Assembly (NCBI GenBank): GCA_001443385.1
Contig: LDXP01000016.1
Location: forward strand, 1 to 39,968
Source: Candidatus Rokubacteria bacterium CSP1-6
Lineage (GTDB): Bacteria > Methylomirabilota > Methylomirabilia > Rokubacteriales > CSP1-6
Direction of reading: 5' to 3'
DNA: 39,968 bases
The translations under genes and the position numbers were made by a program. Positions 31,221 through 39,968 of the stretch are shown here, piece after piece; positions within the stretch are counted from its first letter, which is position 1; the number at the start of each line of letters is the position of its first letter. The notes under the pieces were generated by a model. The model was not told the DNA's origin. It made no database searches and saw only the letters and a program-made list of their open reading frames with translations.

Positions 31221-33542
31221 ATGAAGACCGAGCAGCGGACGTTCGGGATCAGCGGGATGCACTGCGCCGGATGCGTCTCGAAGGTCGAGTCGGCGGTCGG
31301 GGCGCTCCCTGGCGTGACGCAGGCGGTCGTGAGCCTCGAGCCGGGGCTGGCCCGGGTTCGGTTCGATCCGTCCCGGGTCGAACCGGCGGCAATCGCCGGG
31401 GCCATCGGGGAACTGGGCTACGCCGTCGAGGAGCGCCTCGAAGGCCAGGCCGCGCTCGACCGCGAGCAGGCGCTCCGCCGTGCGGAGATCCGCCGCCAGG
31501 GCCGGTGGATGGCAGTGGCCTGGCCGCTGGCGCTCATCATCATGGCCGGGACGTTCCGCGAGTACTGGATCCTGCCTTCCTTGATCCCGGAATGGCTCGG
31601 CCGCCCGTTCGTCCTCTTCCTGCTCGCCACGCCCGTCGTGTTCGGCCCGGGATGGCAGTTCTTCGTCCAGAGCGCCCGGGGCCTCGTCCGGGGCGTGGCG
31701 GACATGAACCTCCTCTACGCGACCGGGATCGGGGCCGCCTACCTCATCGGGGTTCTCAACACGTTCTTCCCCGCGGCGGGCTTCGGGGGCGAGAAGGCGA
31801 TCTTCTTCGAGTCGGCGGTGCTGCTGACGGCGTTCATCATCCTCGGGAAGTACCTGGAGGCGCTCACGCGAGGGCGGACGTCCGAGGCCATTCGCAAGCT
31901 GATGCGCCTCCAGCCCAAGGTGGCGCGGGTCGTCAGGGACGGCGAGGAGCGGGAGGTGCCGGCGGAAGAGGTCGAGGCGCGCGATGTCATCGCCGTCCGG
32001 CCGGGCGAGCAGATCCCGGTGGACGGCCTTGTCCTCGACGGCTACTCCGCCGTGGACGAATCCATGCTCACCGGCGAGAGCCTGCCGGTGGAAAAGCAGG
32101 CCGGCGCCGTCGTCATGGGCGGGACGCTGAACAAGACCGGGACGTTCCGGTTTCGCGCGACCAGGGTCGGGAGCGAGACGGCGCTGGCGCAGATTATCCG
32201 GTTGGTGGAGGAGGCCCAGGCCTCCAAGGCCCCCATCCAGAAGCTCGCGGACTGGGTGGCCGGTCACTTCATCCTCGGGGTCCACGCTCTCGCGCTCGCC
32301 GTGTTCGTGTTCTGGTTCCTCCTGGGATACCGCCTCTTTTTCGACCCGGCCTCCGCCTTCATGCTCTCGCCGGCGAGCCTGGGGGAGATCGGCGTCTTCG
32401 GCTTCGCCCTCCTCCTGTCGATCACCGTGCTGGTGATCTCCTGCCCCTGCGCCGTGGGCATGGCCACCCCCAGCGCCATGATGGCCGGGACGGGCAAGGG
32501 GGCCGAGCACGGGGTCCTCTTCAAGGGCGCCGACGCGATCGAGGCGACGACCAAGATCCGGACGGTGATCTTCGACAAGACCGGCACCCTCACGCGCGGG
32601 GAGCCGTCGGTGACCGACGTCCTGCCGGCGGCCGGCATCCTGCGGGAGGAGCTCCTGCGCTGGGCGGCCGTGGCCGAGGTCGCCTCCGAGCATCCCCTGG
32701 GCGAGGCCATCGTCCGGGCGGCGCGCGAGGGCGGGGTCTCTGTGGAACGCCCCGAGTCGTTCCAAGCCATTCCCGGCCACGGCGTGGAGGCCGGCTGGCG
32801 GGGGCGGAAGATCCTCCTGGGCACGCGAAAACTCATGGCCCTCCGCGGAGTGGAGGTGAGGGACCAAGAGGAGCGGCTCCAGGCCCTGGAGGACGGGGGG
32901 AAGACGGCGATGCTCGTGGCCGTGGACAGTCACCTGGCGGGGATCGTTGCCTGCGCCGACACGCTGAAGCCTTTCGCGCGGGAGGCGGTGGCGGGGCTCC
33001 GCCGGATGGGGCTCGAGGTCCTCATGCTCACCGGCGACAACCAGCGGACGGCGGCGGCGATCGCCCGCATGGTGGGGATCGACCGGGCGCTGGCCGAGGT
33101 CCTCCCGGAGGCCAAGGCGGAGGAGGTCGCGCGGCTGCAGGCTGAGGGAAGCGGCGTCGCGATGGTGGGCGATGGGATCAACGATGCCCCGGCGCTGGCC
33201 CGGGCCGACGTGGGGATCGCGATCGGCTCGGGCACCGACGTCGCCAAGGAGACCGGCCACGTGATCCTGATCAAGGACGACCCTCGCGACGTGGCGGTCG
33301 CCCTTCAGATCGCCCGCGCCACCATGCGGAAGGTTAAGCAGAACCTCTTCTGGGCCTTCGCCTACAACACCCTGGCGATCCCCATCGGTGCCGGCCTTTT
33401 CTATCCGGTCTTCAAGCTCGTGGTGAGCCCCGAGCTGGCCGCGCTCCTCATGGCGGTCAGCTCGCTCACCGTGACGTTCAACACGCTGCTTCTGAAGGGG
33501 TTCGTCCCGCCGTCGAAGCGGGCGAATCAGATCCGGAAGTAA
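31221..33542 (+). CDS. copA: Cu(I)-exporting P1B-type ATPase
   Basis: 773 residues. Seen: an N-terminal HMA domain with GMHCAGC (Cys15, Cys18), eight predicted membrane helices, [10 protein letters not shown], the transmembrane metal motif CPC (Cys408-Pro-Cys410), [12 protein letters not shown] with Asp452, SEHPLGEAI (the HP motif of P1B pumps), [13 protein letters not shown] and [20 protein letters not shown]. The CPC motif with downstream [11 protein letters not shown] and [15 protein letters not shown] is of the Cu(I) type. It pumps Cu(I) from cytosol to periplasm for detoxification or oxidase assembly. It is probably transcribed from the sigma-54 promoter at 30963, which would be an unusual control for a copper pump. 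Confidence 0.96.
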   Translation: MKTEQRTFGISGMHCAGCVSKVESAVGALPGVTQAVVSLEPGLARVRFDPSRVEPAAIAGAIGELGYAVEERLEGQAALDREQALRRAEIRRQGRWMAVAWPLALIIMAGTFREYWILPSLIPEWLGRPFVLFLLATPVVFGPGWQFFVQSARGLVRGVADMNLLYATGIGAAYLIGVLNTFFPAAGFGGEKAIFFESAVLLTAFIILGKYLEALTRGRTSEAIRKLMRLQPKVARVVRDGEEREVPAEEVEARDVIAVRPGEQIPVDGLVLDGYSAVDESMLTGESLPVEKQAGAVVMGGTLNKTGTFRFRATRVGSETALAQIIRLVEEAQASKAPIQKLADWVAGHFILGVHALALAVFVFWFLLGYRLFFDPASAFMLSPASLGEIGVFGFALLLSITVLVISCPCAVGMATPSAMMAGTGKGAEHGVLFKGADAIEATTKIRTVIFDKTGTLTRGEPSVTDVLPAAGILREELLRWAAVAEVASEHPLGEAIVRAAREGGVSVERPESFQAIPGHGVEAGWRGRKILLGTRKLMALRGVEVRDQEERLQALEDGGKTAMLVAVDSHLAGIVACADTLKPFAREAVAGLRRMGLEVLMLTGDNQRTAAAIARMVGIDRALAEVLPEAKAEEVARLQAEGSGVAMVGDGINDAPALARADVGIAIGSGTDVAKETGHVILIKDDPRDVAVALQIARATMRKVKQNLFWAFAYNTLAIPIGAGLFYPVFKLVVSPELAALLMAVSSLTVTFNTLLLKGFVPPSKRANQIRK

Positions 33543-33552
33543 GGAGGGAGTC

Positions 33553-34020
33553 ATGTCGCAGGCAGTCTTGCACCCCGGACCGGTCGAGCGCCGGTCTTTT
33601 CTCAACTGGTTCCTCGGCACGGGCGTCGGCGCCTTCCTCGCGTCGGCCCTCTACCCGGTGACCCGGTTCCTGATCCCGCCGAGGGTTGAGGAGTCCACAG
33701 CCGCCAGTGTCGCGCTCGACCTCAAGGCGGCGGCGGTCAGGCCCAACAGCGGGCAGATCTTTAAGTTCGGCAAGCAGCCGGGCATCCTGGTGCGGACCCC
33801 CGCGGGGGAACTCCGGGCCTTCACCGCCATCTGCACCCACCTCCAGTGCACCGTGCAGTACCGCGAAGACCTCCAGCACATCTGGTGCGCCTGCCACAAC
33901 GGCCACTACGATCCGGTCTCCGGGAAGAACATCGGGGGTCCCCCGCCGCGGCCGCTGGAGCAGTACACCGCCAACGTGCGCGGGGACAAGATCGTGGTGA
34001 GCCGGAGCGCCTCCGCATGA
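33553..34020 (+). CDS. Rieske 2Fe-2S protein (QcrA/PetC type)
   Basis: 155 residues. Seen: a Tat-like anchor (VERRSFLNWFLGTGVGAFLASAL) and the Rieske boxes C-T-H-L-Q-C (Cys94, His96, Cys99) and C-A-C-H-N-G-H-Y-D (Cys112, Cys114, His115), with GGPPPRPLEQY after box 2. This is the Rieske subunit of a cytochrome bc-type complex, which takes electrons from quinol at the periplasmic face. No cytochrome b gene is present next to it, so its partner must be elsewhere or it works alone. The stop overlaps the next small gene (ATGA). Confidence 0.94.
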   Translation: MSQAVLHPGPVERRSFLNWFLGTGVGAFLASALYPVTRFLIPPRVEESTAASVALDLKAAAVRPNSGQIFKFGKQPGILVRTPAGELRAFTAICTHLQCTVQYREDLQHIWCACHNGHYDPVSGKNIGGPPPRPLEQYTANVRGDKIVVSRSASA

Positions 34021-34202
34021 GCCCCGCGCTGGCCTCCACGGGGCTGTCCATCGGCGCCGCGCTGGCCTTCCAGGCGCTCGCGCGCTGGGTCGGCGAGGCA
34101 CCACCGCTGGCCGCCTGGGGCGGAACGGTCTGGGTCTTTGTCCTCTCTATGATCATCTCCATGCCGCTCGTCACCGGATGGATCAAGCGGAGGTCGTCAT
34201 GA
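34017..34202 (+). CDS. Small two-span membrane protein
   Basis: 61 residues, mostly hydrophobic: helices at about 5-24 and 32-54 and a short basic end (WIKRRSS). No family is recognised. ATG 34017 overlaps the Rieske stop and the stop overlaps the next gene (ATGA at 34199), so the set is co-translated. It may be a small subunit of a membrane complex with the Rieske protein (inference). Confidence 0.65.
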   Translation: MSPALASTGLSIGAALAFQALARWVGEAPPLAAWGGTVWVFVLSMIISMPLVTGWIKRRSS

Positions 34203-34438
34203 AACGCTCGTGGCTCTGGATCGGCGCAGCGCTCCTGGCCCTGGCAGTCCTCTACCTGCCCAGCCTCGGGATCGGTCTGGGGCAGATATTCGCGTTCCTG
34301 ATCCTGCTCCTGTGCCCGCTGATGCATTTCCTCGGAGGGCACCGGCACGGCGCCCACGGGAGCGAGGACGGCGGAGCGCCGGGGCCGGCCGTGCCGGCAT
34401 CGCAGGAGATCAAGGCTTCCGACCGTGATCAGGCGTGA
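34199..34438 (+). CDS. DUF2933-like small membrane protein
   Basis: 79 residues. Seen: two hydrophobic stretches (5-23, 26-44) and LLLCPLMHFLGGHRHGAHG, the CPLMH-x-GGH-x-HG signature I associate with DUF2933, then a soluble acidic tail. Such proteins are found near copper P-type ATPases and may bind metal by Cys, Met and His. It is coupled to the genes on both sides. Confidence 0.75.
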   Translation: MKRSWLWIGAALLALAVLYLPSLGIGLGQIFAFLILLLCPLMHFLGGHRHGAHGSEDGGAPGPAVPASQEIKASDRDQA

Positions 34439-34613
34439 TCCCGCCCCGATGGCCCTGACGCTGGGCGTCGGGCTCTGCACGGTGCCGGTCATCCTGTTTC
34501 TCCTTGCTCCCCTCGTCGGCTTGAAAGCGGCGGCGCTGGCGGCGGGCGGCCTGCTCGTGGCGCTGGCCCTTCTCTGCTGGTCGGTGTGCGCCGTCAAGGC
34601 CGAGGCATCGTGA
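34425..34613 (+). CDS. Small membrane protein, unknown
   Basis: 62 residues from GTG 34425, or 54 from ATG 34449. Seen: two hydrophobic helices (LGVGLCTVPVILFLLAPLVG and LAAGGLLVALALLCWSVCAV) with three cysteines at helix ends. No family is recognised and neither start has a good Shine-Dalgarno, so the start is uncertain. It follows the DUF2933-like gene with overlap. Confidence 0.55.
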   Translation: MIRRDPAPMALTLGVGLCTVPVILFLLAPLVGLKAAALAAGGLLVALALLCWSVCAVKAEAS

Positions 34614-34665
34614 GGCGCCTGTGTCCGCTATGACTCAGCCACCGCACAACGCCGCGCTTGTTCGA

Positions 34666-34684
34666 GCGCTGGCTTTGCCAGCGC
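34666..34684 (+). terminator. Strong hairpin in the gap before ccdA-like/ccm operon
   Basis: A perfect 8-bp stem GCGCTGGC, loop TTT, GCCAGCGC, without a T-run. It lies in the 125-bp gap after the small membrane proteins and may be a Rho-dependent or pausing site. Confidence 0.45.
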
Positions 34685-34707
34685 AACTCCTGGGGGGAGG
34701 CATCGGA

Positions 34708-34726
34708 AGGGGGGCGGAGCCCCCCT
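34708..34726 (+). promoter_or_regulatory. GC hairpin just before CcdA-like start
   Basis: AGGGGGGC, loop GGA, GCCCCCCT: a perfect 8-bp stem ending about 12 nt before ATG 34739. Together with the hairpin at 34666 it could control access to the operon (attenuation or leader folding). Confidence 0.4.
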
Positions 34727-34738
34727 CCGAGGGATGAC

Positions 34739-35491
34739 ATGGAGATGCTGCGCGAGTGGTACGTCATCCTGAGCGGGCTGAGCGCGCTCCTGGCCGGGCC
34801 GCTCGGAGAGCTCTCCACGCGTCTCGAGCTGCCGCTCGCCAGCGCCTTCCTGTTCGGCCTCATCGGGGCGGTGGCGCCCTGCCAGCTCACCACCAACGCC
34901 TCGGCGATGGCCTACCTCTCCCGGGAGGGCGGCCGGAGCGCCGCGGGGAAGGAGGCGGGGGCGTTTGTCCTCGGCAAGATCCTTGTCTACACGGCGCTCG
35001 GAGGCCTGGCCCTCGCCCTCGGCGCCCAGCTCCAGCGGGCCGCGATCCCGGCGGCCGTCGTCACTCGACGAGCCCTGGGGCCGATCCTGGTCCTGATCGG
35101 CCTCTCTCTGCTTGGGGCGTTCCGGCTCCGGGGGGGGTTCGGGACCCGCCTGTCGGCGCGGCTTGCGCACGCCGCTCCGAGGTCGGGCGCGGGACGGGCC
35201 TTCCTCATGGGAGGGACGTTCGCCCTGGCCTTCTGTCCGACGCTCTTCTGGCTCTTCTTCGGTCTGACCGTCCCGCTGGGCCTCGAGAGCCCCGTGGGGT
35301 TCGTTTTCCCCGCCCTCTTCGCCGTTGGGACGAGCGTCCCGGTCCTGCTCCTGGGCACGTTCCTGGCGACGGGAGCGGCCGCGGACGCCTCGGCTCGGCT
35401 CGCACGGGCGAGCCGGATCCTGACCCGCGTCGCTGGCGTGGTCTTCATCCTCGCTGGCCTCAACGACACGCTGACCTACTGGGCCCTGTGA
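34739..35491 (+). CDS. CcdA/DsbD-type membrane thiol transporter (paralog 2)
   Basis: 250 residues, six or more membrane helices. Seen: VAPCQLTTN (Cys48) and AFCPTLFWLFFGLTVPL (Cys166), one cysteine per half as in CcdA. It starts the ccm operon, 10 nt before ccmF, which fits the CcdA role: carrying reducing power across the membrane to CcmG and CcmH so that apocytochrome cysteines are ready for heme. It is a clear paralog of the 14279 gene. ATG 34739 is chosen because the upstream extension has no membrane pattern and lies across a hairpin. Confidence 0.82.
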   Translation: MEMLREWYVILSGLSALLAGPLGELSTRLELPLASAFLFGLIGAVAPCQLTTNASAMAYLSREGGRSAAGKEAGAFVLGKILVYTALGGLALALGAQLQRAAIPAAVVTRRALGPILVLIGLSLLGAFRLRGGFGTRLSARLAHAAPRSGAGRAFLMGGTFALAFCPTLFWLFFGLTVPLGLESPVGFVFPALFAVGTSVPVLLLGTFLATGAAADASARLARASRILTRVAGVVFILAGLNDTLTYWAL

Positions 35492-35501
35492 GGAGGCGGC
35501 G

Positions 35502-37460
<1,959 letters not shown>

Positions 37461-37461
37461 G

Positions 37462-38028
37462 ATGGCCTGGAAGCGGTTGGTGTTCATCTTCGCGGTCGGG
37501 GTCCCGCTCCTGGCGGTGCTGGCGTTCGGCTTCACCCGCGATCCCCGGGAGATTCCGTCTCCCCTCATCGGGCGCCCGGCGCCGTCGTTCAGCGTCCGGC
37601 TCACGGACGGGCGCGAGGTGACCCTGGCGGCCCTCCGCGGCAAGGTGGTCTTCCTGAACTTTTGGGCATCGTGGTGCCCGCCGTGCCGGGCCGAGGCGCG
37701 ATCCCTGGAGGCCTCCTGGCAGCGCCACCGTGGCGGGGACGTGATGTTCCTGGGGATCAACATGCAGGACCGCGAAGAGGCGGCCCGGGAGTTCCTCCGG
37801 GAGTTCGGCGTCACCTACGCCAACGGGATCGACGGGGGGAACCGGATCGCGATCGACTACGGCGTCTGGGGGATCCCCGAAACGTTCTTCCTCGACCGGA
37901 ACGGCCGGATCACCTACAAGCACATCGGCGCGCTCGGCGCGGAGACGATCCACGCCAAGCTGGAGGAGGCCCTGCAGGGCGTCCAGAGCCGGCGGGAGGG
38001 CAAGGGTGAGTACCAGTCGATCCGGTAG
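37462..38028 (+). CDS. ccmG: CcmG/DsbE thiol-disulfide oxidoreductase
   Basis: 188 residues. Seen: an N-terminal anchor (5-24), thioredoxin fold with NFWASWCPPCRAEA (Cys72, Cys75), and GVWGIPETFFLDRNGRITYKHIGAL with the cis-Pro and the acidic groove typical of CcmG/TlpA. It reduces the CcmH or apocytochrome disulfide in the periplasm. The start is 1 nt after the ccmF stop; its end overlaps the ccmH start by 23 nt. Confidence 0.95.
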   Translation: MAWKRLVFIFAVGVPLLAVLAFGFTRDPREIPSPLIGRPAPSFSVRLTDGREVTLAALRGKVVFLNFWASWCPPCRAEARSLEASWQRHRGGDVMFLGINMQDREEAAREFLREFGVTYANGIDGGNRIAIDYGVWGIPETFFLDRNGRITYKHIGALGAETIHAKLEEALQGVQSRREGKGEYQSIR

Positions 38029-38956
38029 GGCGGGCTGGGCCCTCGCGGTGCTCGTGGCGGTGCTCGTCTTCACGGCCCCGGCGGTCGCCGGAGAGGATCT
38101 CGAAGACCGGATGCGGGAGGTCGCCTCGGGCCTGCGCTGCCCCGTCTGCCAGAACCTGTCCGTCGCCGACTCTTCCTCGGAGATGGCGCGGGAGATGCGG
38201 GCGCTGATCGTGGACCAGCTCAGAGAGGGCAAGCGCCCCGAGGAGATCCGGGACTATTTCGTCTCCAAGTACGGTCAGTGGATCCTCCTGTCGCCGGCGC
38301 CGCGCGGGGTGGGGCTCGTCGTCTGGATCGTCCCGACGCTGGGAGCCGTGGCAGGGCTCGGCGGCGCGGTGTGGCTCCTCAGGCGGTGGAGCCGGCGGGG
38401 GACCGCGCCGCCTCTACCGGTGGACGCGGCCGCCCTCACCTGGATCAGGGAGGCGGTCCAGGCCGGCGACTCGCTCGCCGCCCTCACGCCCGAGGAGGCG
38501 CGGCAGGTCGAGGCACTGCGGGAGCTCCAGTTCGACTACCGGGCCGGAAAACTCTCGGCGGCGGATTACGAGGAGCTCCGCGCGCTGTACGAGAGCCGCG
38601 CTGCGGCGGCTCTGGCCGGTGCAAGGAGGCCACCGCGCAAGGCGGCGGCCGAAGTGTCGATGACAGCTCATGCCGTTCCTGCTGGCGTTGGTTCCGCGCC
38701 TCGCGTCTGGCGGTGGGTGACGGCGGCGCTCTTCCTCGTCGGGTTCGGGGCAGCCCTGGGGTACTTCCTCCCGCAGTCGGTGCGCGCGCGCGGCGACGGA
38801 TCGCCCACGGGAGATTTCCTCACCGGGACCCGGGAGGAGGCGGCGCGGGCGGAGGCGCCCGATCTGCCCGTCCTGCTGCAGCGGGGGCGCCAGGCGATGG
38901 ACGCGGGGGAGTGGGACCGCGCCGCGGGGCCGCGCCTCGCGTCTGGCGGTGGGTGA
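38006..38956 (+). CDS. ccmH: CcmH-type protein with C-terminal membrane segments, shortened by duplication
   Basis: 316 residues. Seen: a signal-like start (10-28), the CcmH motif LRCPVCQNLSV (Cys45, Cys48) with FVSKYGQWILLSP, a second span (about 102-122), a cytosolic-looking helical linker (EEARQVEALRELQFDYRAGK), a third span (about 235-253) and then a stalk that ends abruptly. The last few codons (AGPRLASGGG) are read out of frame because of a 236-bp tandem duplication. Before that event it was continuous with the TPR part, a ccmH-ccmI style fusion. The two ends of the old gene now overlap as GTGA at 38953-38956. Confidence 0.88.
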   Translation: MSTSRSGRAGWALAVLVAVLVFTAPAVAGEDLEDRMREVASGLRCPVCQNLSVADSSSEMAREMRALIVDQLREGKRPEEIRDYFVSKYGQWILLSPAPRGVGLVVWIVPTLGAVAGLGGAVWLLRRWSRRGTAPPLPVDAAALTWIREAVQAGDSLAALTPEEARQVEALRELQFDYRAGKLSAADYEELRALYESRAAAALAGARRPPRKAAAEVSMTAHAVPAGVGSAPRVWRWVTAALFLVGFGAALGYFLPQSVRARGDGSPTGDFLTGTREEAARAEAPDLPVLLQRGRQAMDAGEWDRAAGPRLASGGG

Positions 38957-39159
38957 CGGCGGCGCTCTTCCTCGTGGGGTTCGGGGCGGCCCTGGGGTAC
39001 TTCCTCCCGCAGTCGGTGCGCGCGCGCGGCGACGGATCGCCCACGGGAGATTTCCTCACCGGGACCCGGGAGGAGGCGGCGCGGGCGGAGGCGCCCGATC
39101 TGCCCGTCCTGCTGCAGCGGGGGCGCCAGGCGATGGACGCGGGGGAGTGGGACCGCGCC
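38694..39159 (+). repeat. 236-bp tandem duplication within the ccmH-TPR gene
   Basis: Copy A 38694-38923 and copy B 38930-39159 (230 bp each, 6 bp between; period 236). They differ at least at two sites (GTCGGG/GTGGGG and GGCAGCC/GGCGGCC). The period is not a multiple of three, so the reading frame changes in copy B. Each copy encodes a membrane span (TAALFLVGFGAALGYFLPQS) and the stalk to EWDRA. Confidence 0.95.
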
Positions 39160-39498
39160 ATCGGCTTCTTCAGGCGCGCCCTGGAGGCGGACCCGGACGA
39201 ACCGACCGCCCACGCCTCTCTCGGTCTCATCCTCCACCGCGCCGGTCATCCCGACCGGGCGCTCAAGTCCTTCGAGCGGGCGCTGGCCCGCGATCCCACT
39301 TCCCCGGCGGCGCTCTGGGGCAAGGGGCTGGTCCTCTACGAATCGCTGGGGAAGACAGCCGAGGCGGTCCGGACGTGGGAGGCCCTCCTGGCCCAGGAGA
39401 TCTCCAAGGAGGATCGGGACCATGTGCTCTCGATCCTCGCCGAGGCGCGGCAGCGGCTGGCGGCGGGGGCGCCGCCGGTCGAGAGGCTCAGACGCTGA
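38953..39498 (+). CDS. Membrane-anchored TPR protein (CcmI/CycH-like)
   Basis: 181 residues from GTG 38953. Seen: an N-terminal membrane anchor (TAALFLVGFGAALGYFLP) from copy B of the duplication, a Gly/Glu-rich stalk, then three TPR units (DRAIGFFRRALEADPDEPTA, HASLGLILHRAGHPDRALKS, FERALARDPTSPAALWGKGL and following). It corresponds to CcmI/CycH, which holds apocytochrome c for the CcmF/H lyase. The GTG overlaps the ccmH stop (GTGA), so it can be expressed by coupled reinitiation. Its end overlaps the lgt start by one base. Confidence 0.8.
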   Translation: MTAALFLVGFGAALGYFLPQSVRARGDGSPTGDFLTGTREEAARAEAPDLPVLLQRGRQAMDAGEWDRAIGFFRRALEADPDEPTAHASLGLILHRAGHPDRALKSFERALARDPTSPAALWGKGLVLYESLGKTAEAVRTWEALLAQEISKEDRDHVLSILAEARQRLAAGAPPVERLRR

Positions 39499-39968
39499 TG
39501 TATCCGGTGCTGATTCAGGTGGGCGGGTTCAGGCTCCACAGCTACGGCGTCCTCGTGGCCGCGGCCATCCTCGCGGCCCTGTGGATCGGCGCGCGGGAGG
39601 CCCGGCGCAAGCGATTTCCCCCGGGGGTGGTCGAAGACCTGATGCTGCCGGTGGTCCTGGCGGGCTTCCTCGGCGGGCGCCTGGCCCACGTTCTGGGATG
39701 GGAGCCCGAGCTCCTCTGGCGGGATCCGCTCGGGATCCTCGCGGTCTGGCGCGGCGGCCTGGCGATCTACGGCGCGCTCCTGGCCGGCTTCGGCGCCACC
39801 CTTTGGTTCTGCCATCGGCGCCGCCTCGACACGTGGGCGCTGGCCGACGCGCTGGCCCCGGCGATCATTTTGGGGCAGGCGATCGGGCGGTTCGGCTGCT
39901 TCCTGAGCGGCGATTCCTACGGGCGACCGACCGACCTGCCCTGGGCGGTCACGTTCACCAATCCGGAA
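39498..39968 (+). CDS. lgt: Prolipoprotein diacylglyceryl transferase Lgt (partial, runs off window)
   Basis: The first 157 residues are present; the 3' end lies beyond the window. Seen: the N-terminal GGFRLHSYGVLVAAA, LAGFLGGRLAHVL, then VWRGGLAIYGALLAG and GRFGCFLSGDSYGRPTDLPW, the Lgt signature with its conserved Arg and Gly. Lgt transfers diacylglycerol from phosphatidylglycerol to lipobox cysteines at the inner membrane. ATG 39498 shares a base with the TPR gene stop (TGATG). The usual histidine in the GGLSIYGHG-like motif is not seen (AIYGALLAG), which is worth noting. Confidence 0.93.
   Translation, partial: MYPVLIQVGGFRLHSYGVLVAAAILAALWIGAREARRKRFPPGVVEDLMLPVVLAGFLGGRLAHVLGWEPELLWRDPLGILAVWRGGLAIYGALLAGFGATLWFCHRRRLDTWALADALAPAIILGQAIGRFGCFLSGDSYGRPTDLPWAVTFTNPE

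Noticed and set aside
31215-33620. Long antisense ORF of 801 codons opposite copA
   Set aside because: It lies fully opposite a complete P-type ATPase with all motifs and has Arg/His/Glu/Gly-rich composition without domains; high GC leaves antisense frames open.
34658-34738. Extended N-terminus of the second CcdA-like protein
   Set aside because: The extra residues lack membrane character and are encoded by two strong hairpins; the paralog at 14279 begins at the equivalent of ATG 34739.
38694-39159. Tandem duplication considered as an assembly artefact
   Set aside because: The two copies differ at two or more bases and the junction creates a neat GTGA coupling. I keep it as real but recommend read-level confirmation.

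Overview
The window is a gene-dense stretch of about 40 kb from a high-GC Gram-negative bacterium. It has System I cytochrome c maturation (ccmF, ccmG, ccmH and a CcmI-like TPR gene), Lgt, twin-arginine signals, a sigma-54 activator with matching -24/-12 promoters, and SPI/SPII export signals. Base composition and gene content would fit Rokubacteria/NC10-like (Methylomirabilota) or deltaproteobacterial lineages, but that placement is inference. No rRNA, tRNA, insertion sequence or CRISPR array was seen.

Layout. (1) 1-6414: two GNAT genes that share an identical start region (a 26-bp repeat in three copies), Hsp20, archease-RtcB RNA repair, and a tiny membrane peptide coupled to a CBS protein. 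(2) 6415-13792: a sigma-54 promoter leads into a secreted QEVQAPRG-repeat protein. It is followed by a P-type ATPase with an apparent PTS-EIIA-like N-terminus, DUF2267, three CBS proteins, a DUF6335-like protein, a DksA-type zinc finger, a universal stress protein, a monoheme cytochrome c and a truncated methyltransferase. The content resembles the mycobacterial DosR dormancy regulon (CtpF, HspX, USP, Hrp1). (3) 13838-19950: a CcdA-like membrane protein, a beta-propeller protein with an in-frame UGA, a multicopper oxidase, SCO, an OB-fold chimera, a gene remnant, a small membrane protein behind a second sigma-54 promoter, and a secreted Ig-like protein. (4) 19963-27477: ICMT-like methyltransferase, FAD reductase, NtrB/NtrC-type two-component pair, YVTN propeller, a CuA-cupredoxin/4Fe-4S membrane fusion and a second CuA-like cupredoxin. 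(5) 27483-34613: methyltransferase, SHOCT protein, a second UGA-interrupted gene, glutaredoxin-like protein, a Met-rich secreted protein and a small His/Cys protein (each behind a sigma-54 promoter), diheme cytochrome c, CopA-type Cu ATPase, Rieske protein and DUF2933-type small membrane proteins. (6) 34739-end: a second CcdA-like protein and the ccmF-ccmG-ccmH-TPR-lgt operon, in which a 236-bp tandem duplication has split one ccmH-TPR gene into two coupled ORFs.

Most notable result: two genes are interrupted by in-frame UGA codons. Each UGA is followed after exactly 11 nt by a perfect or G-U-containing 7-bp hairpin with a GGUC-type loop. The loop begins 18 nt after the UGA in both, the same distance I recall for the E. 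coli fdhF SECIS. Both UGAs lie at probable cysteine positions of redox or metal motifs (C-F-U and C-U), and in the second case the downstream gene overlaps the far stop codon. I read both as selenoproteins embedded in a copper/cytochrome cluster.

How the genes work together (inference): the NtrB/NtrC-like pair probably drives at least four sigma-54 promoters controlling copper/redox envelope proteins and the stress island. CopA, SCO, multicopper oxidase, CuA proteins, Met-rich proteins and Ccm/CcdA proteins would handle copper and cytochrome assembly. Hsp20, USP, CBS, DksA and the P-type ATPase would act in energy or redox stress.
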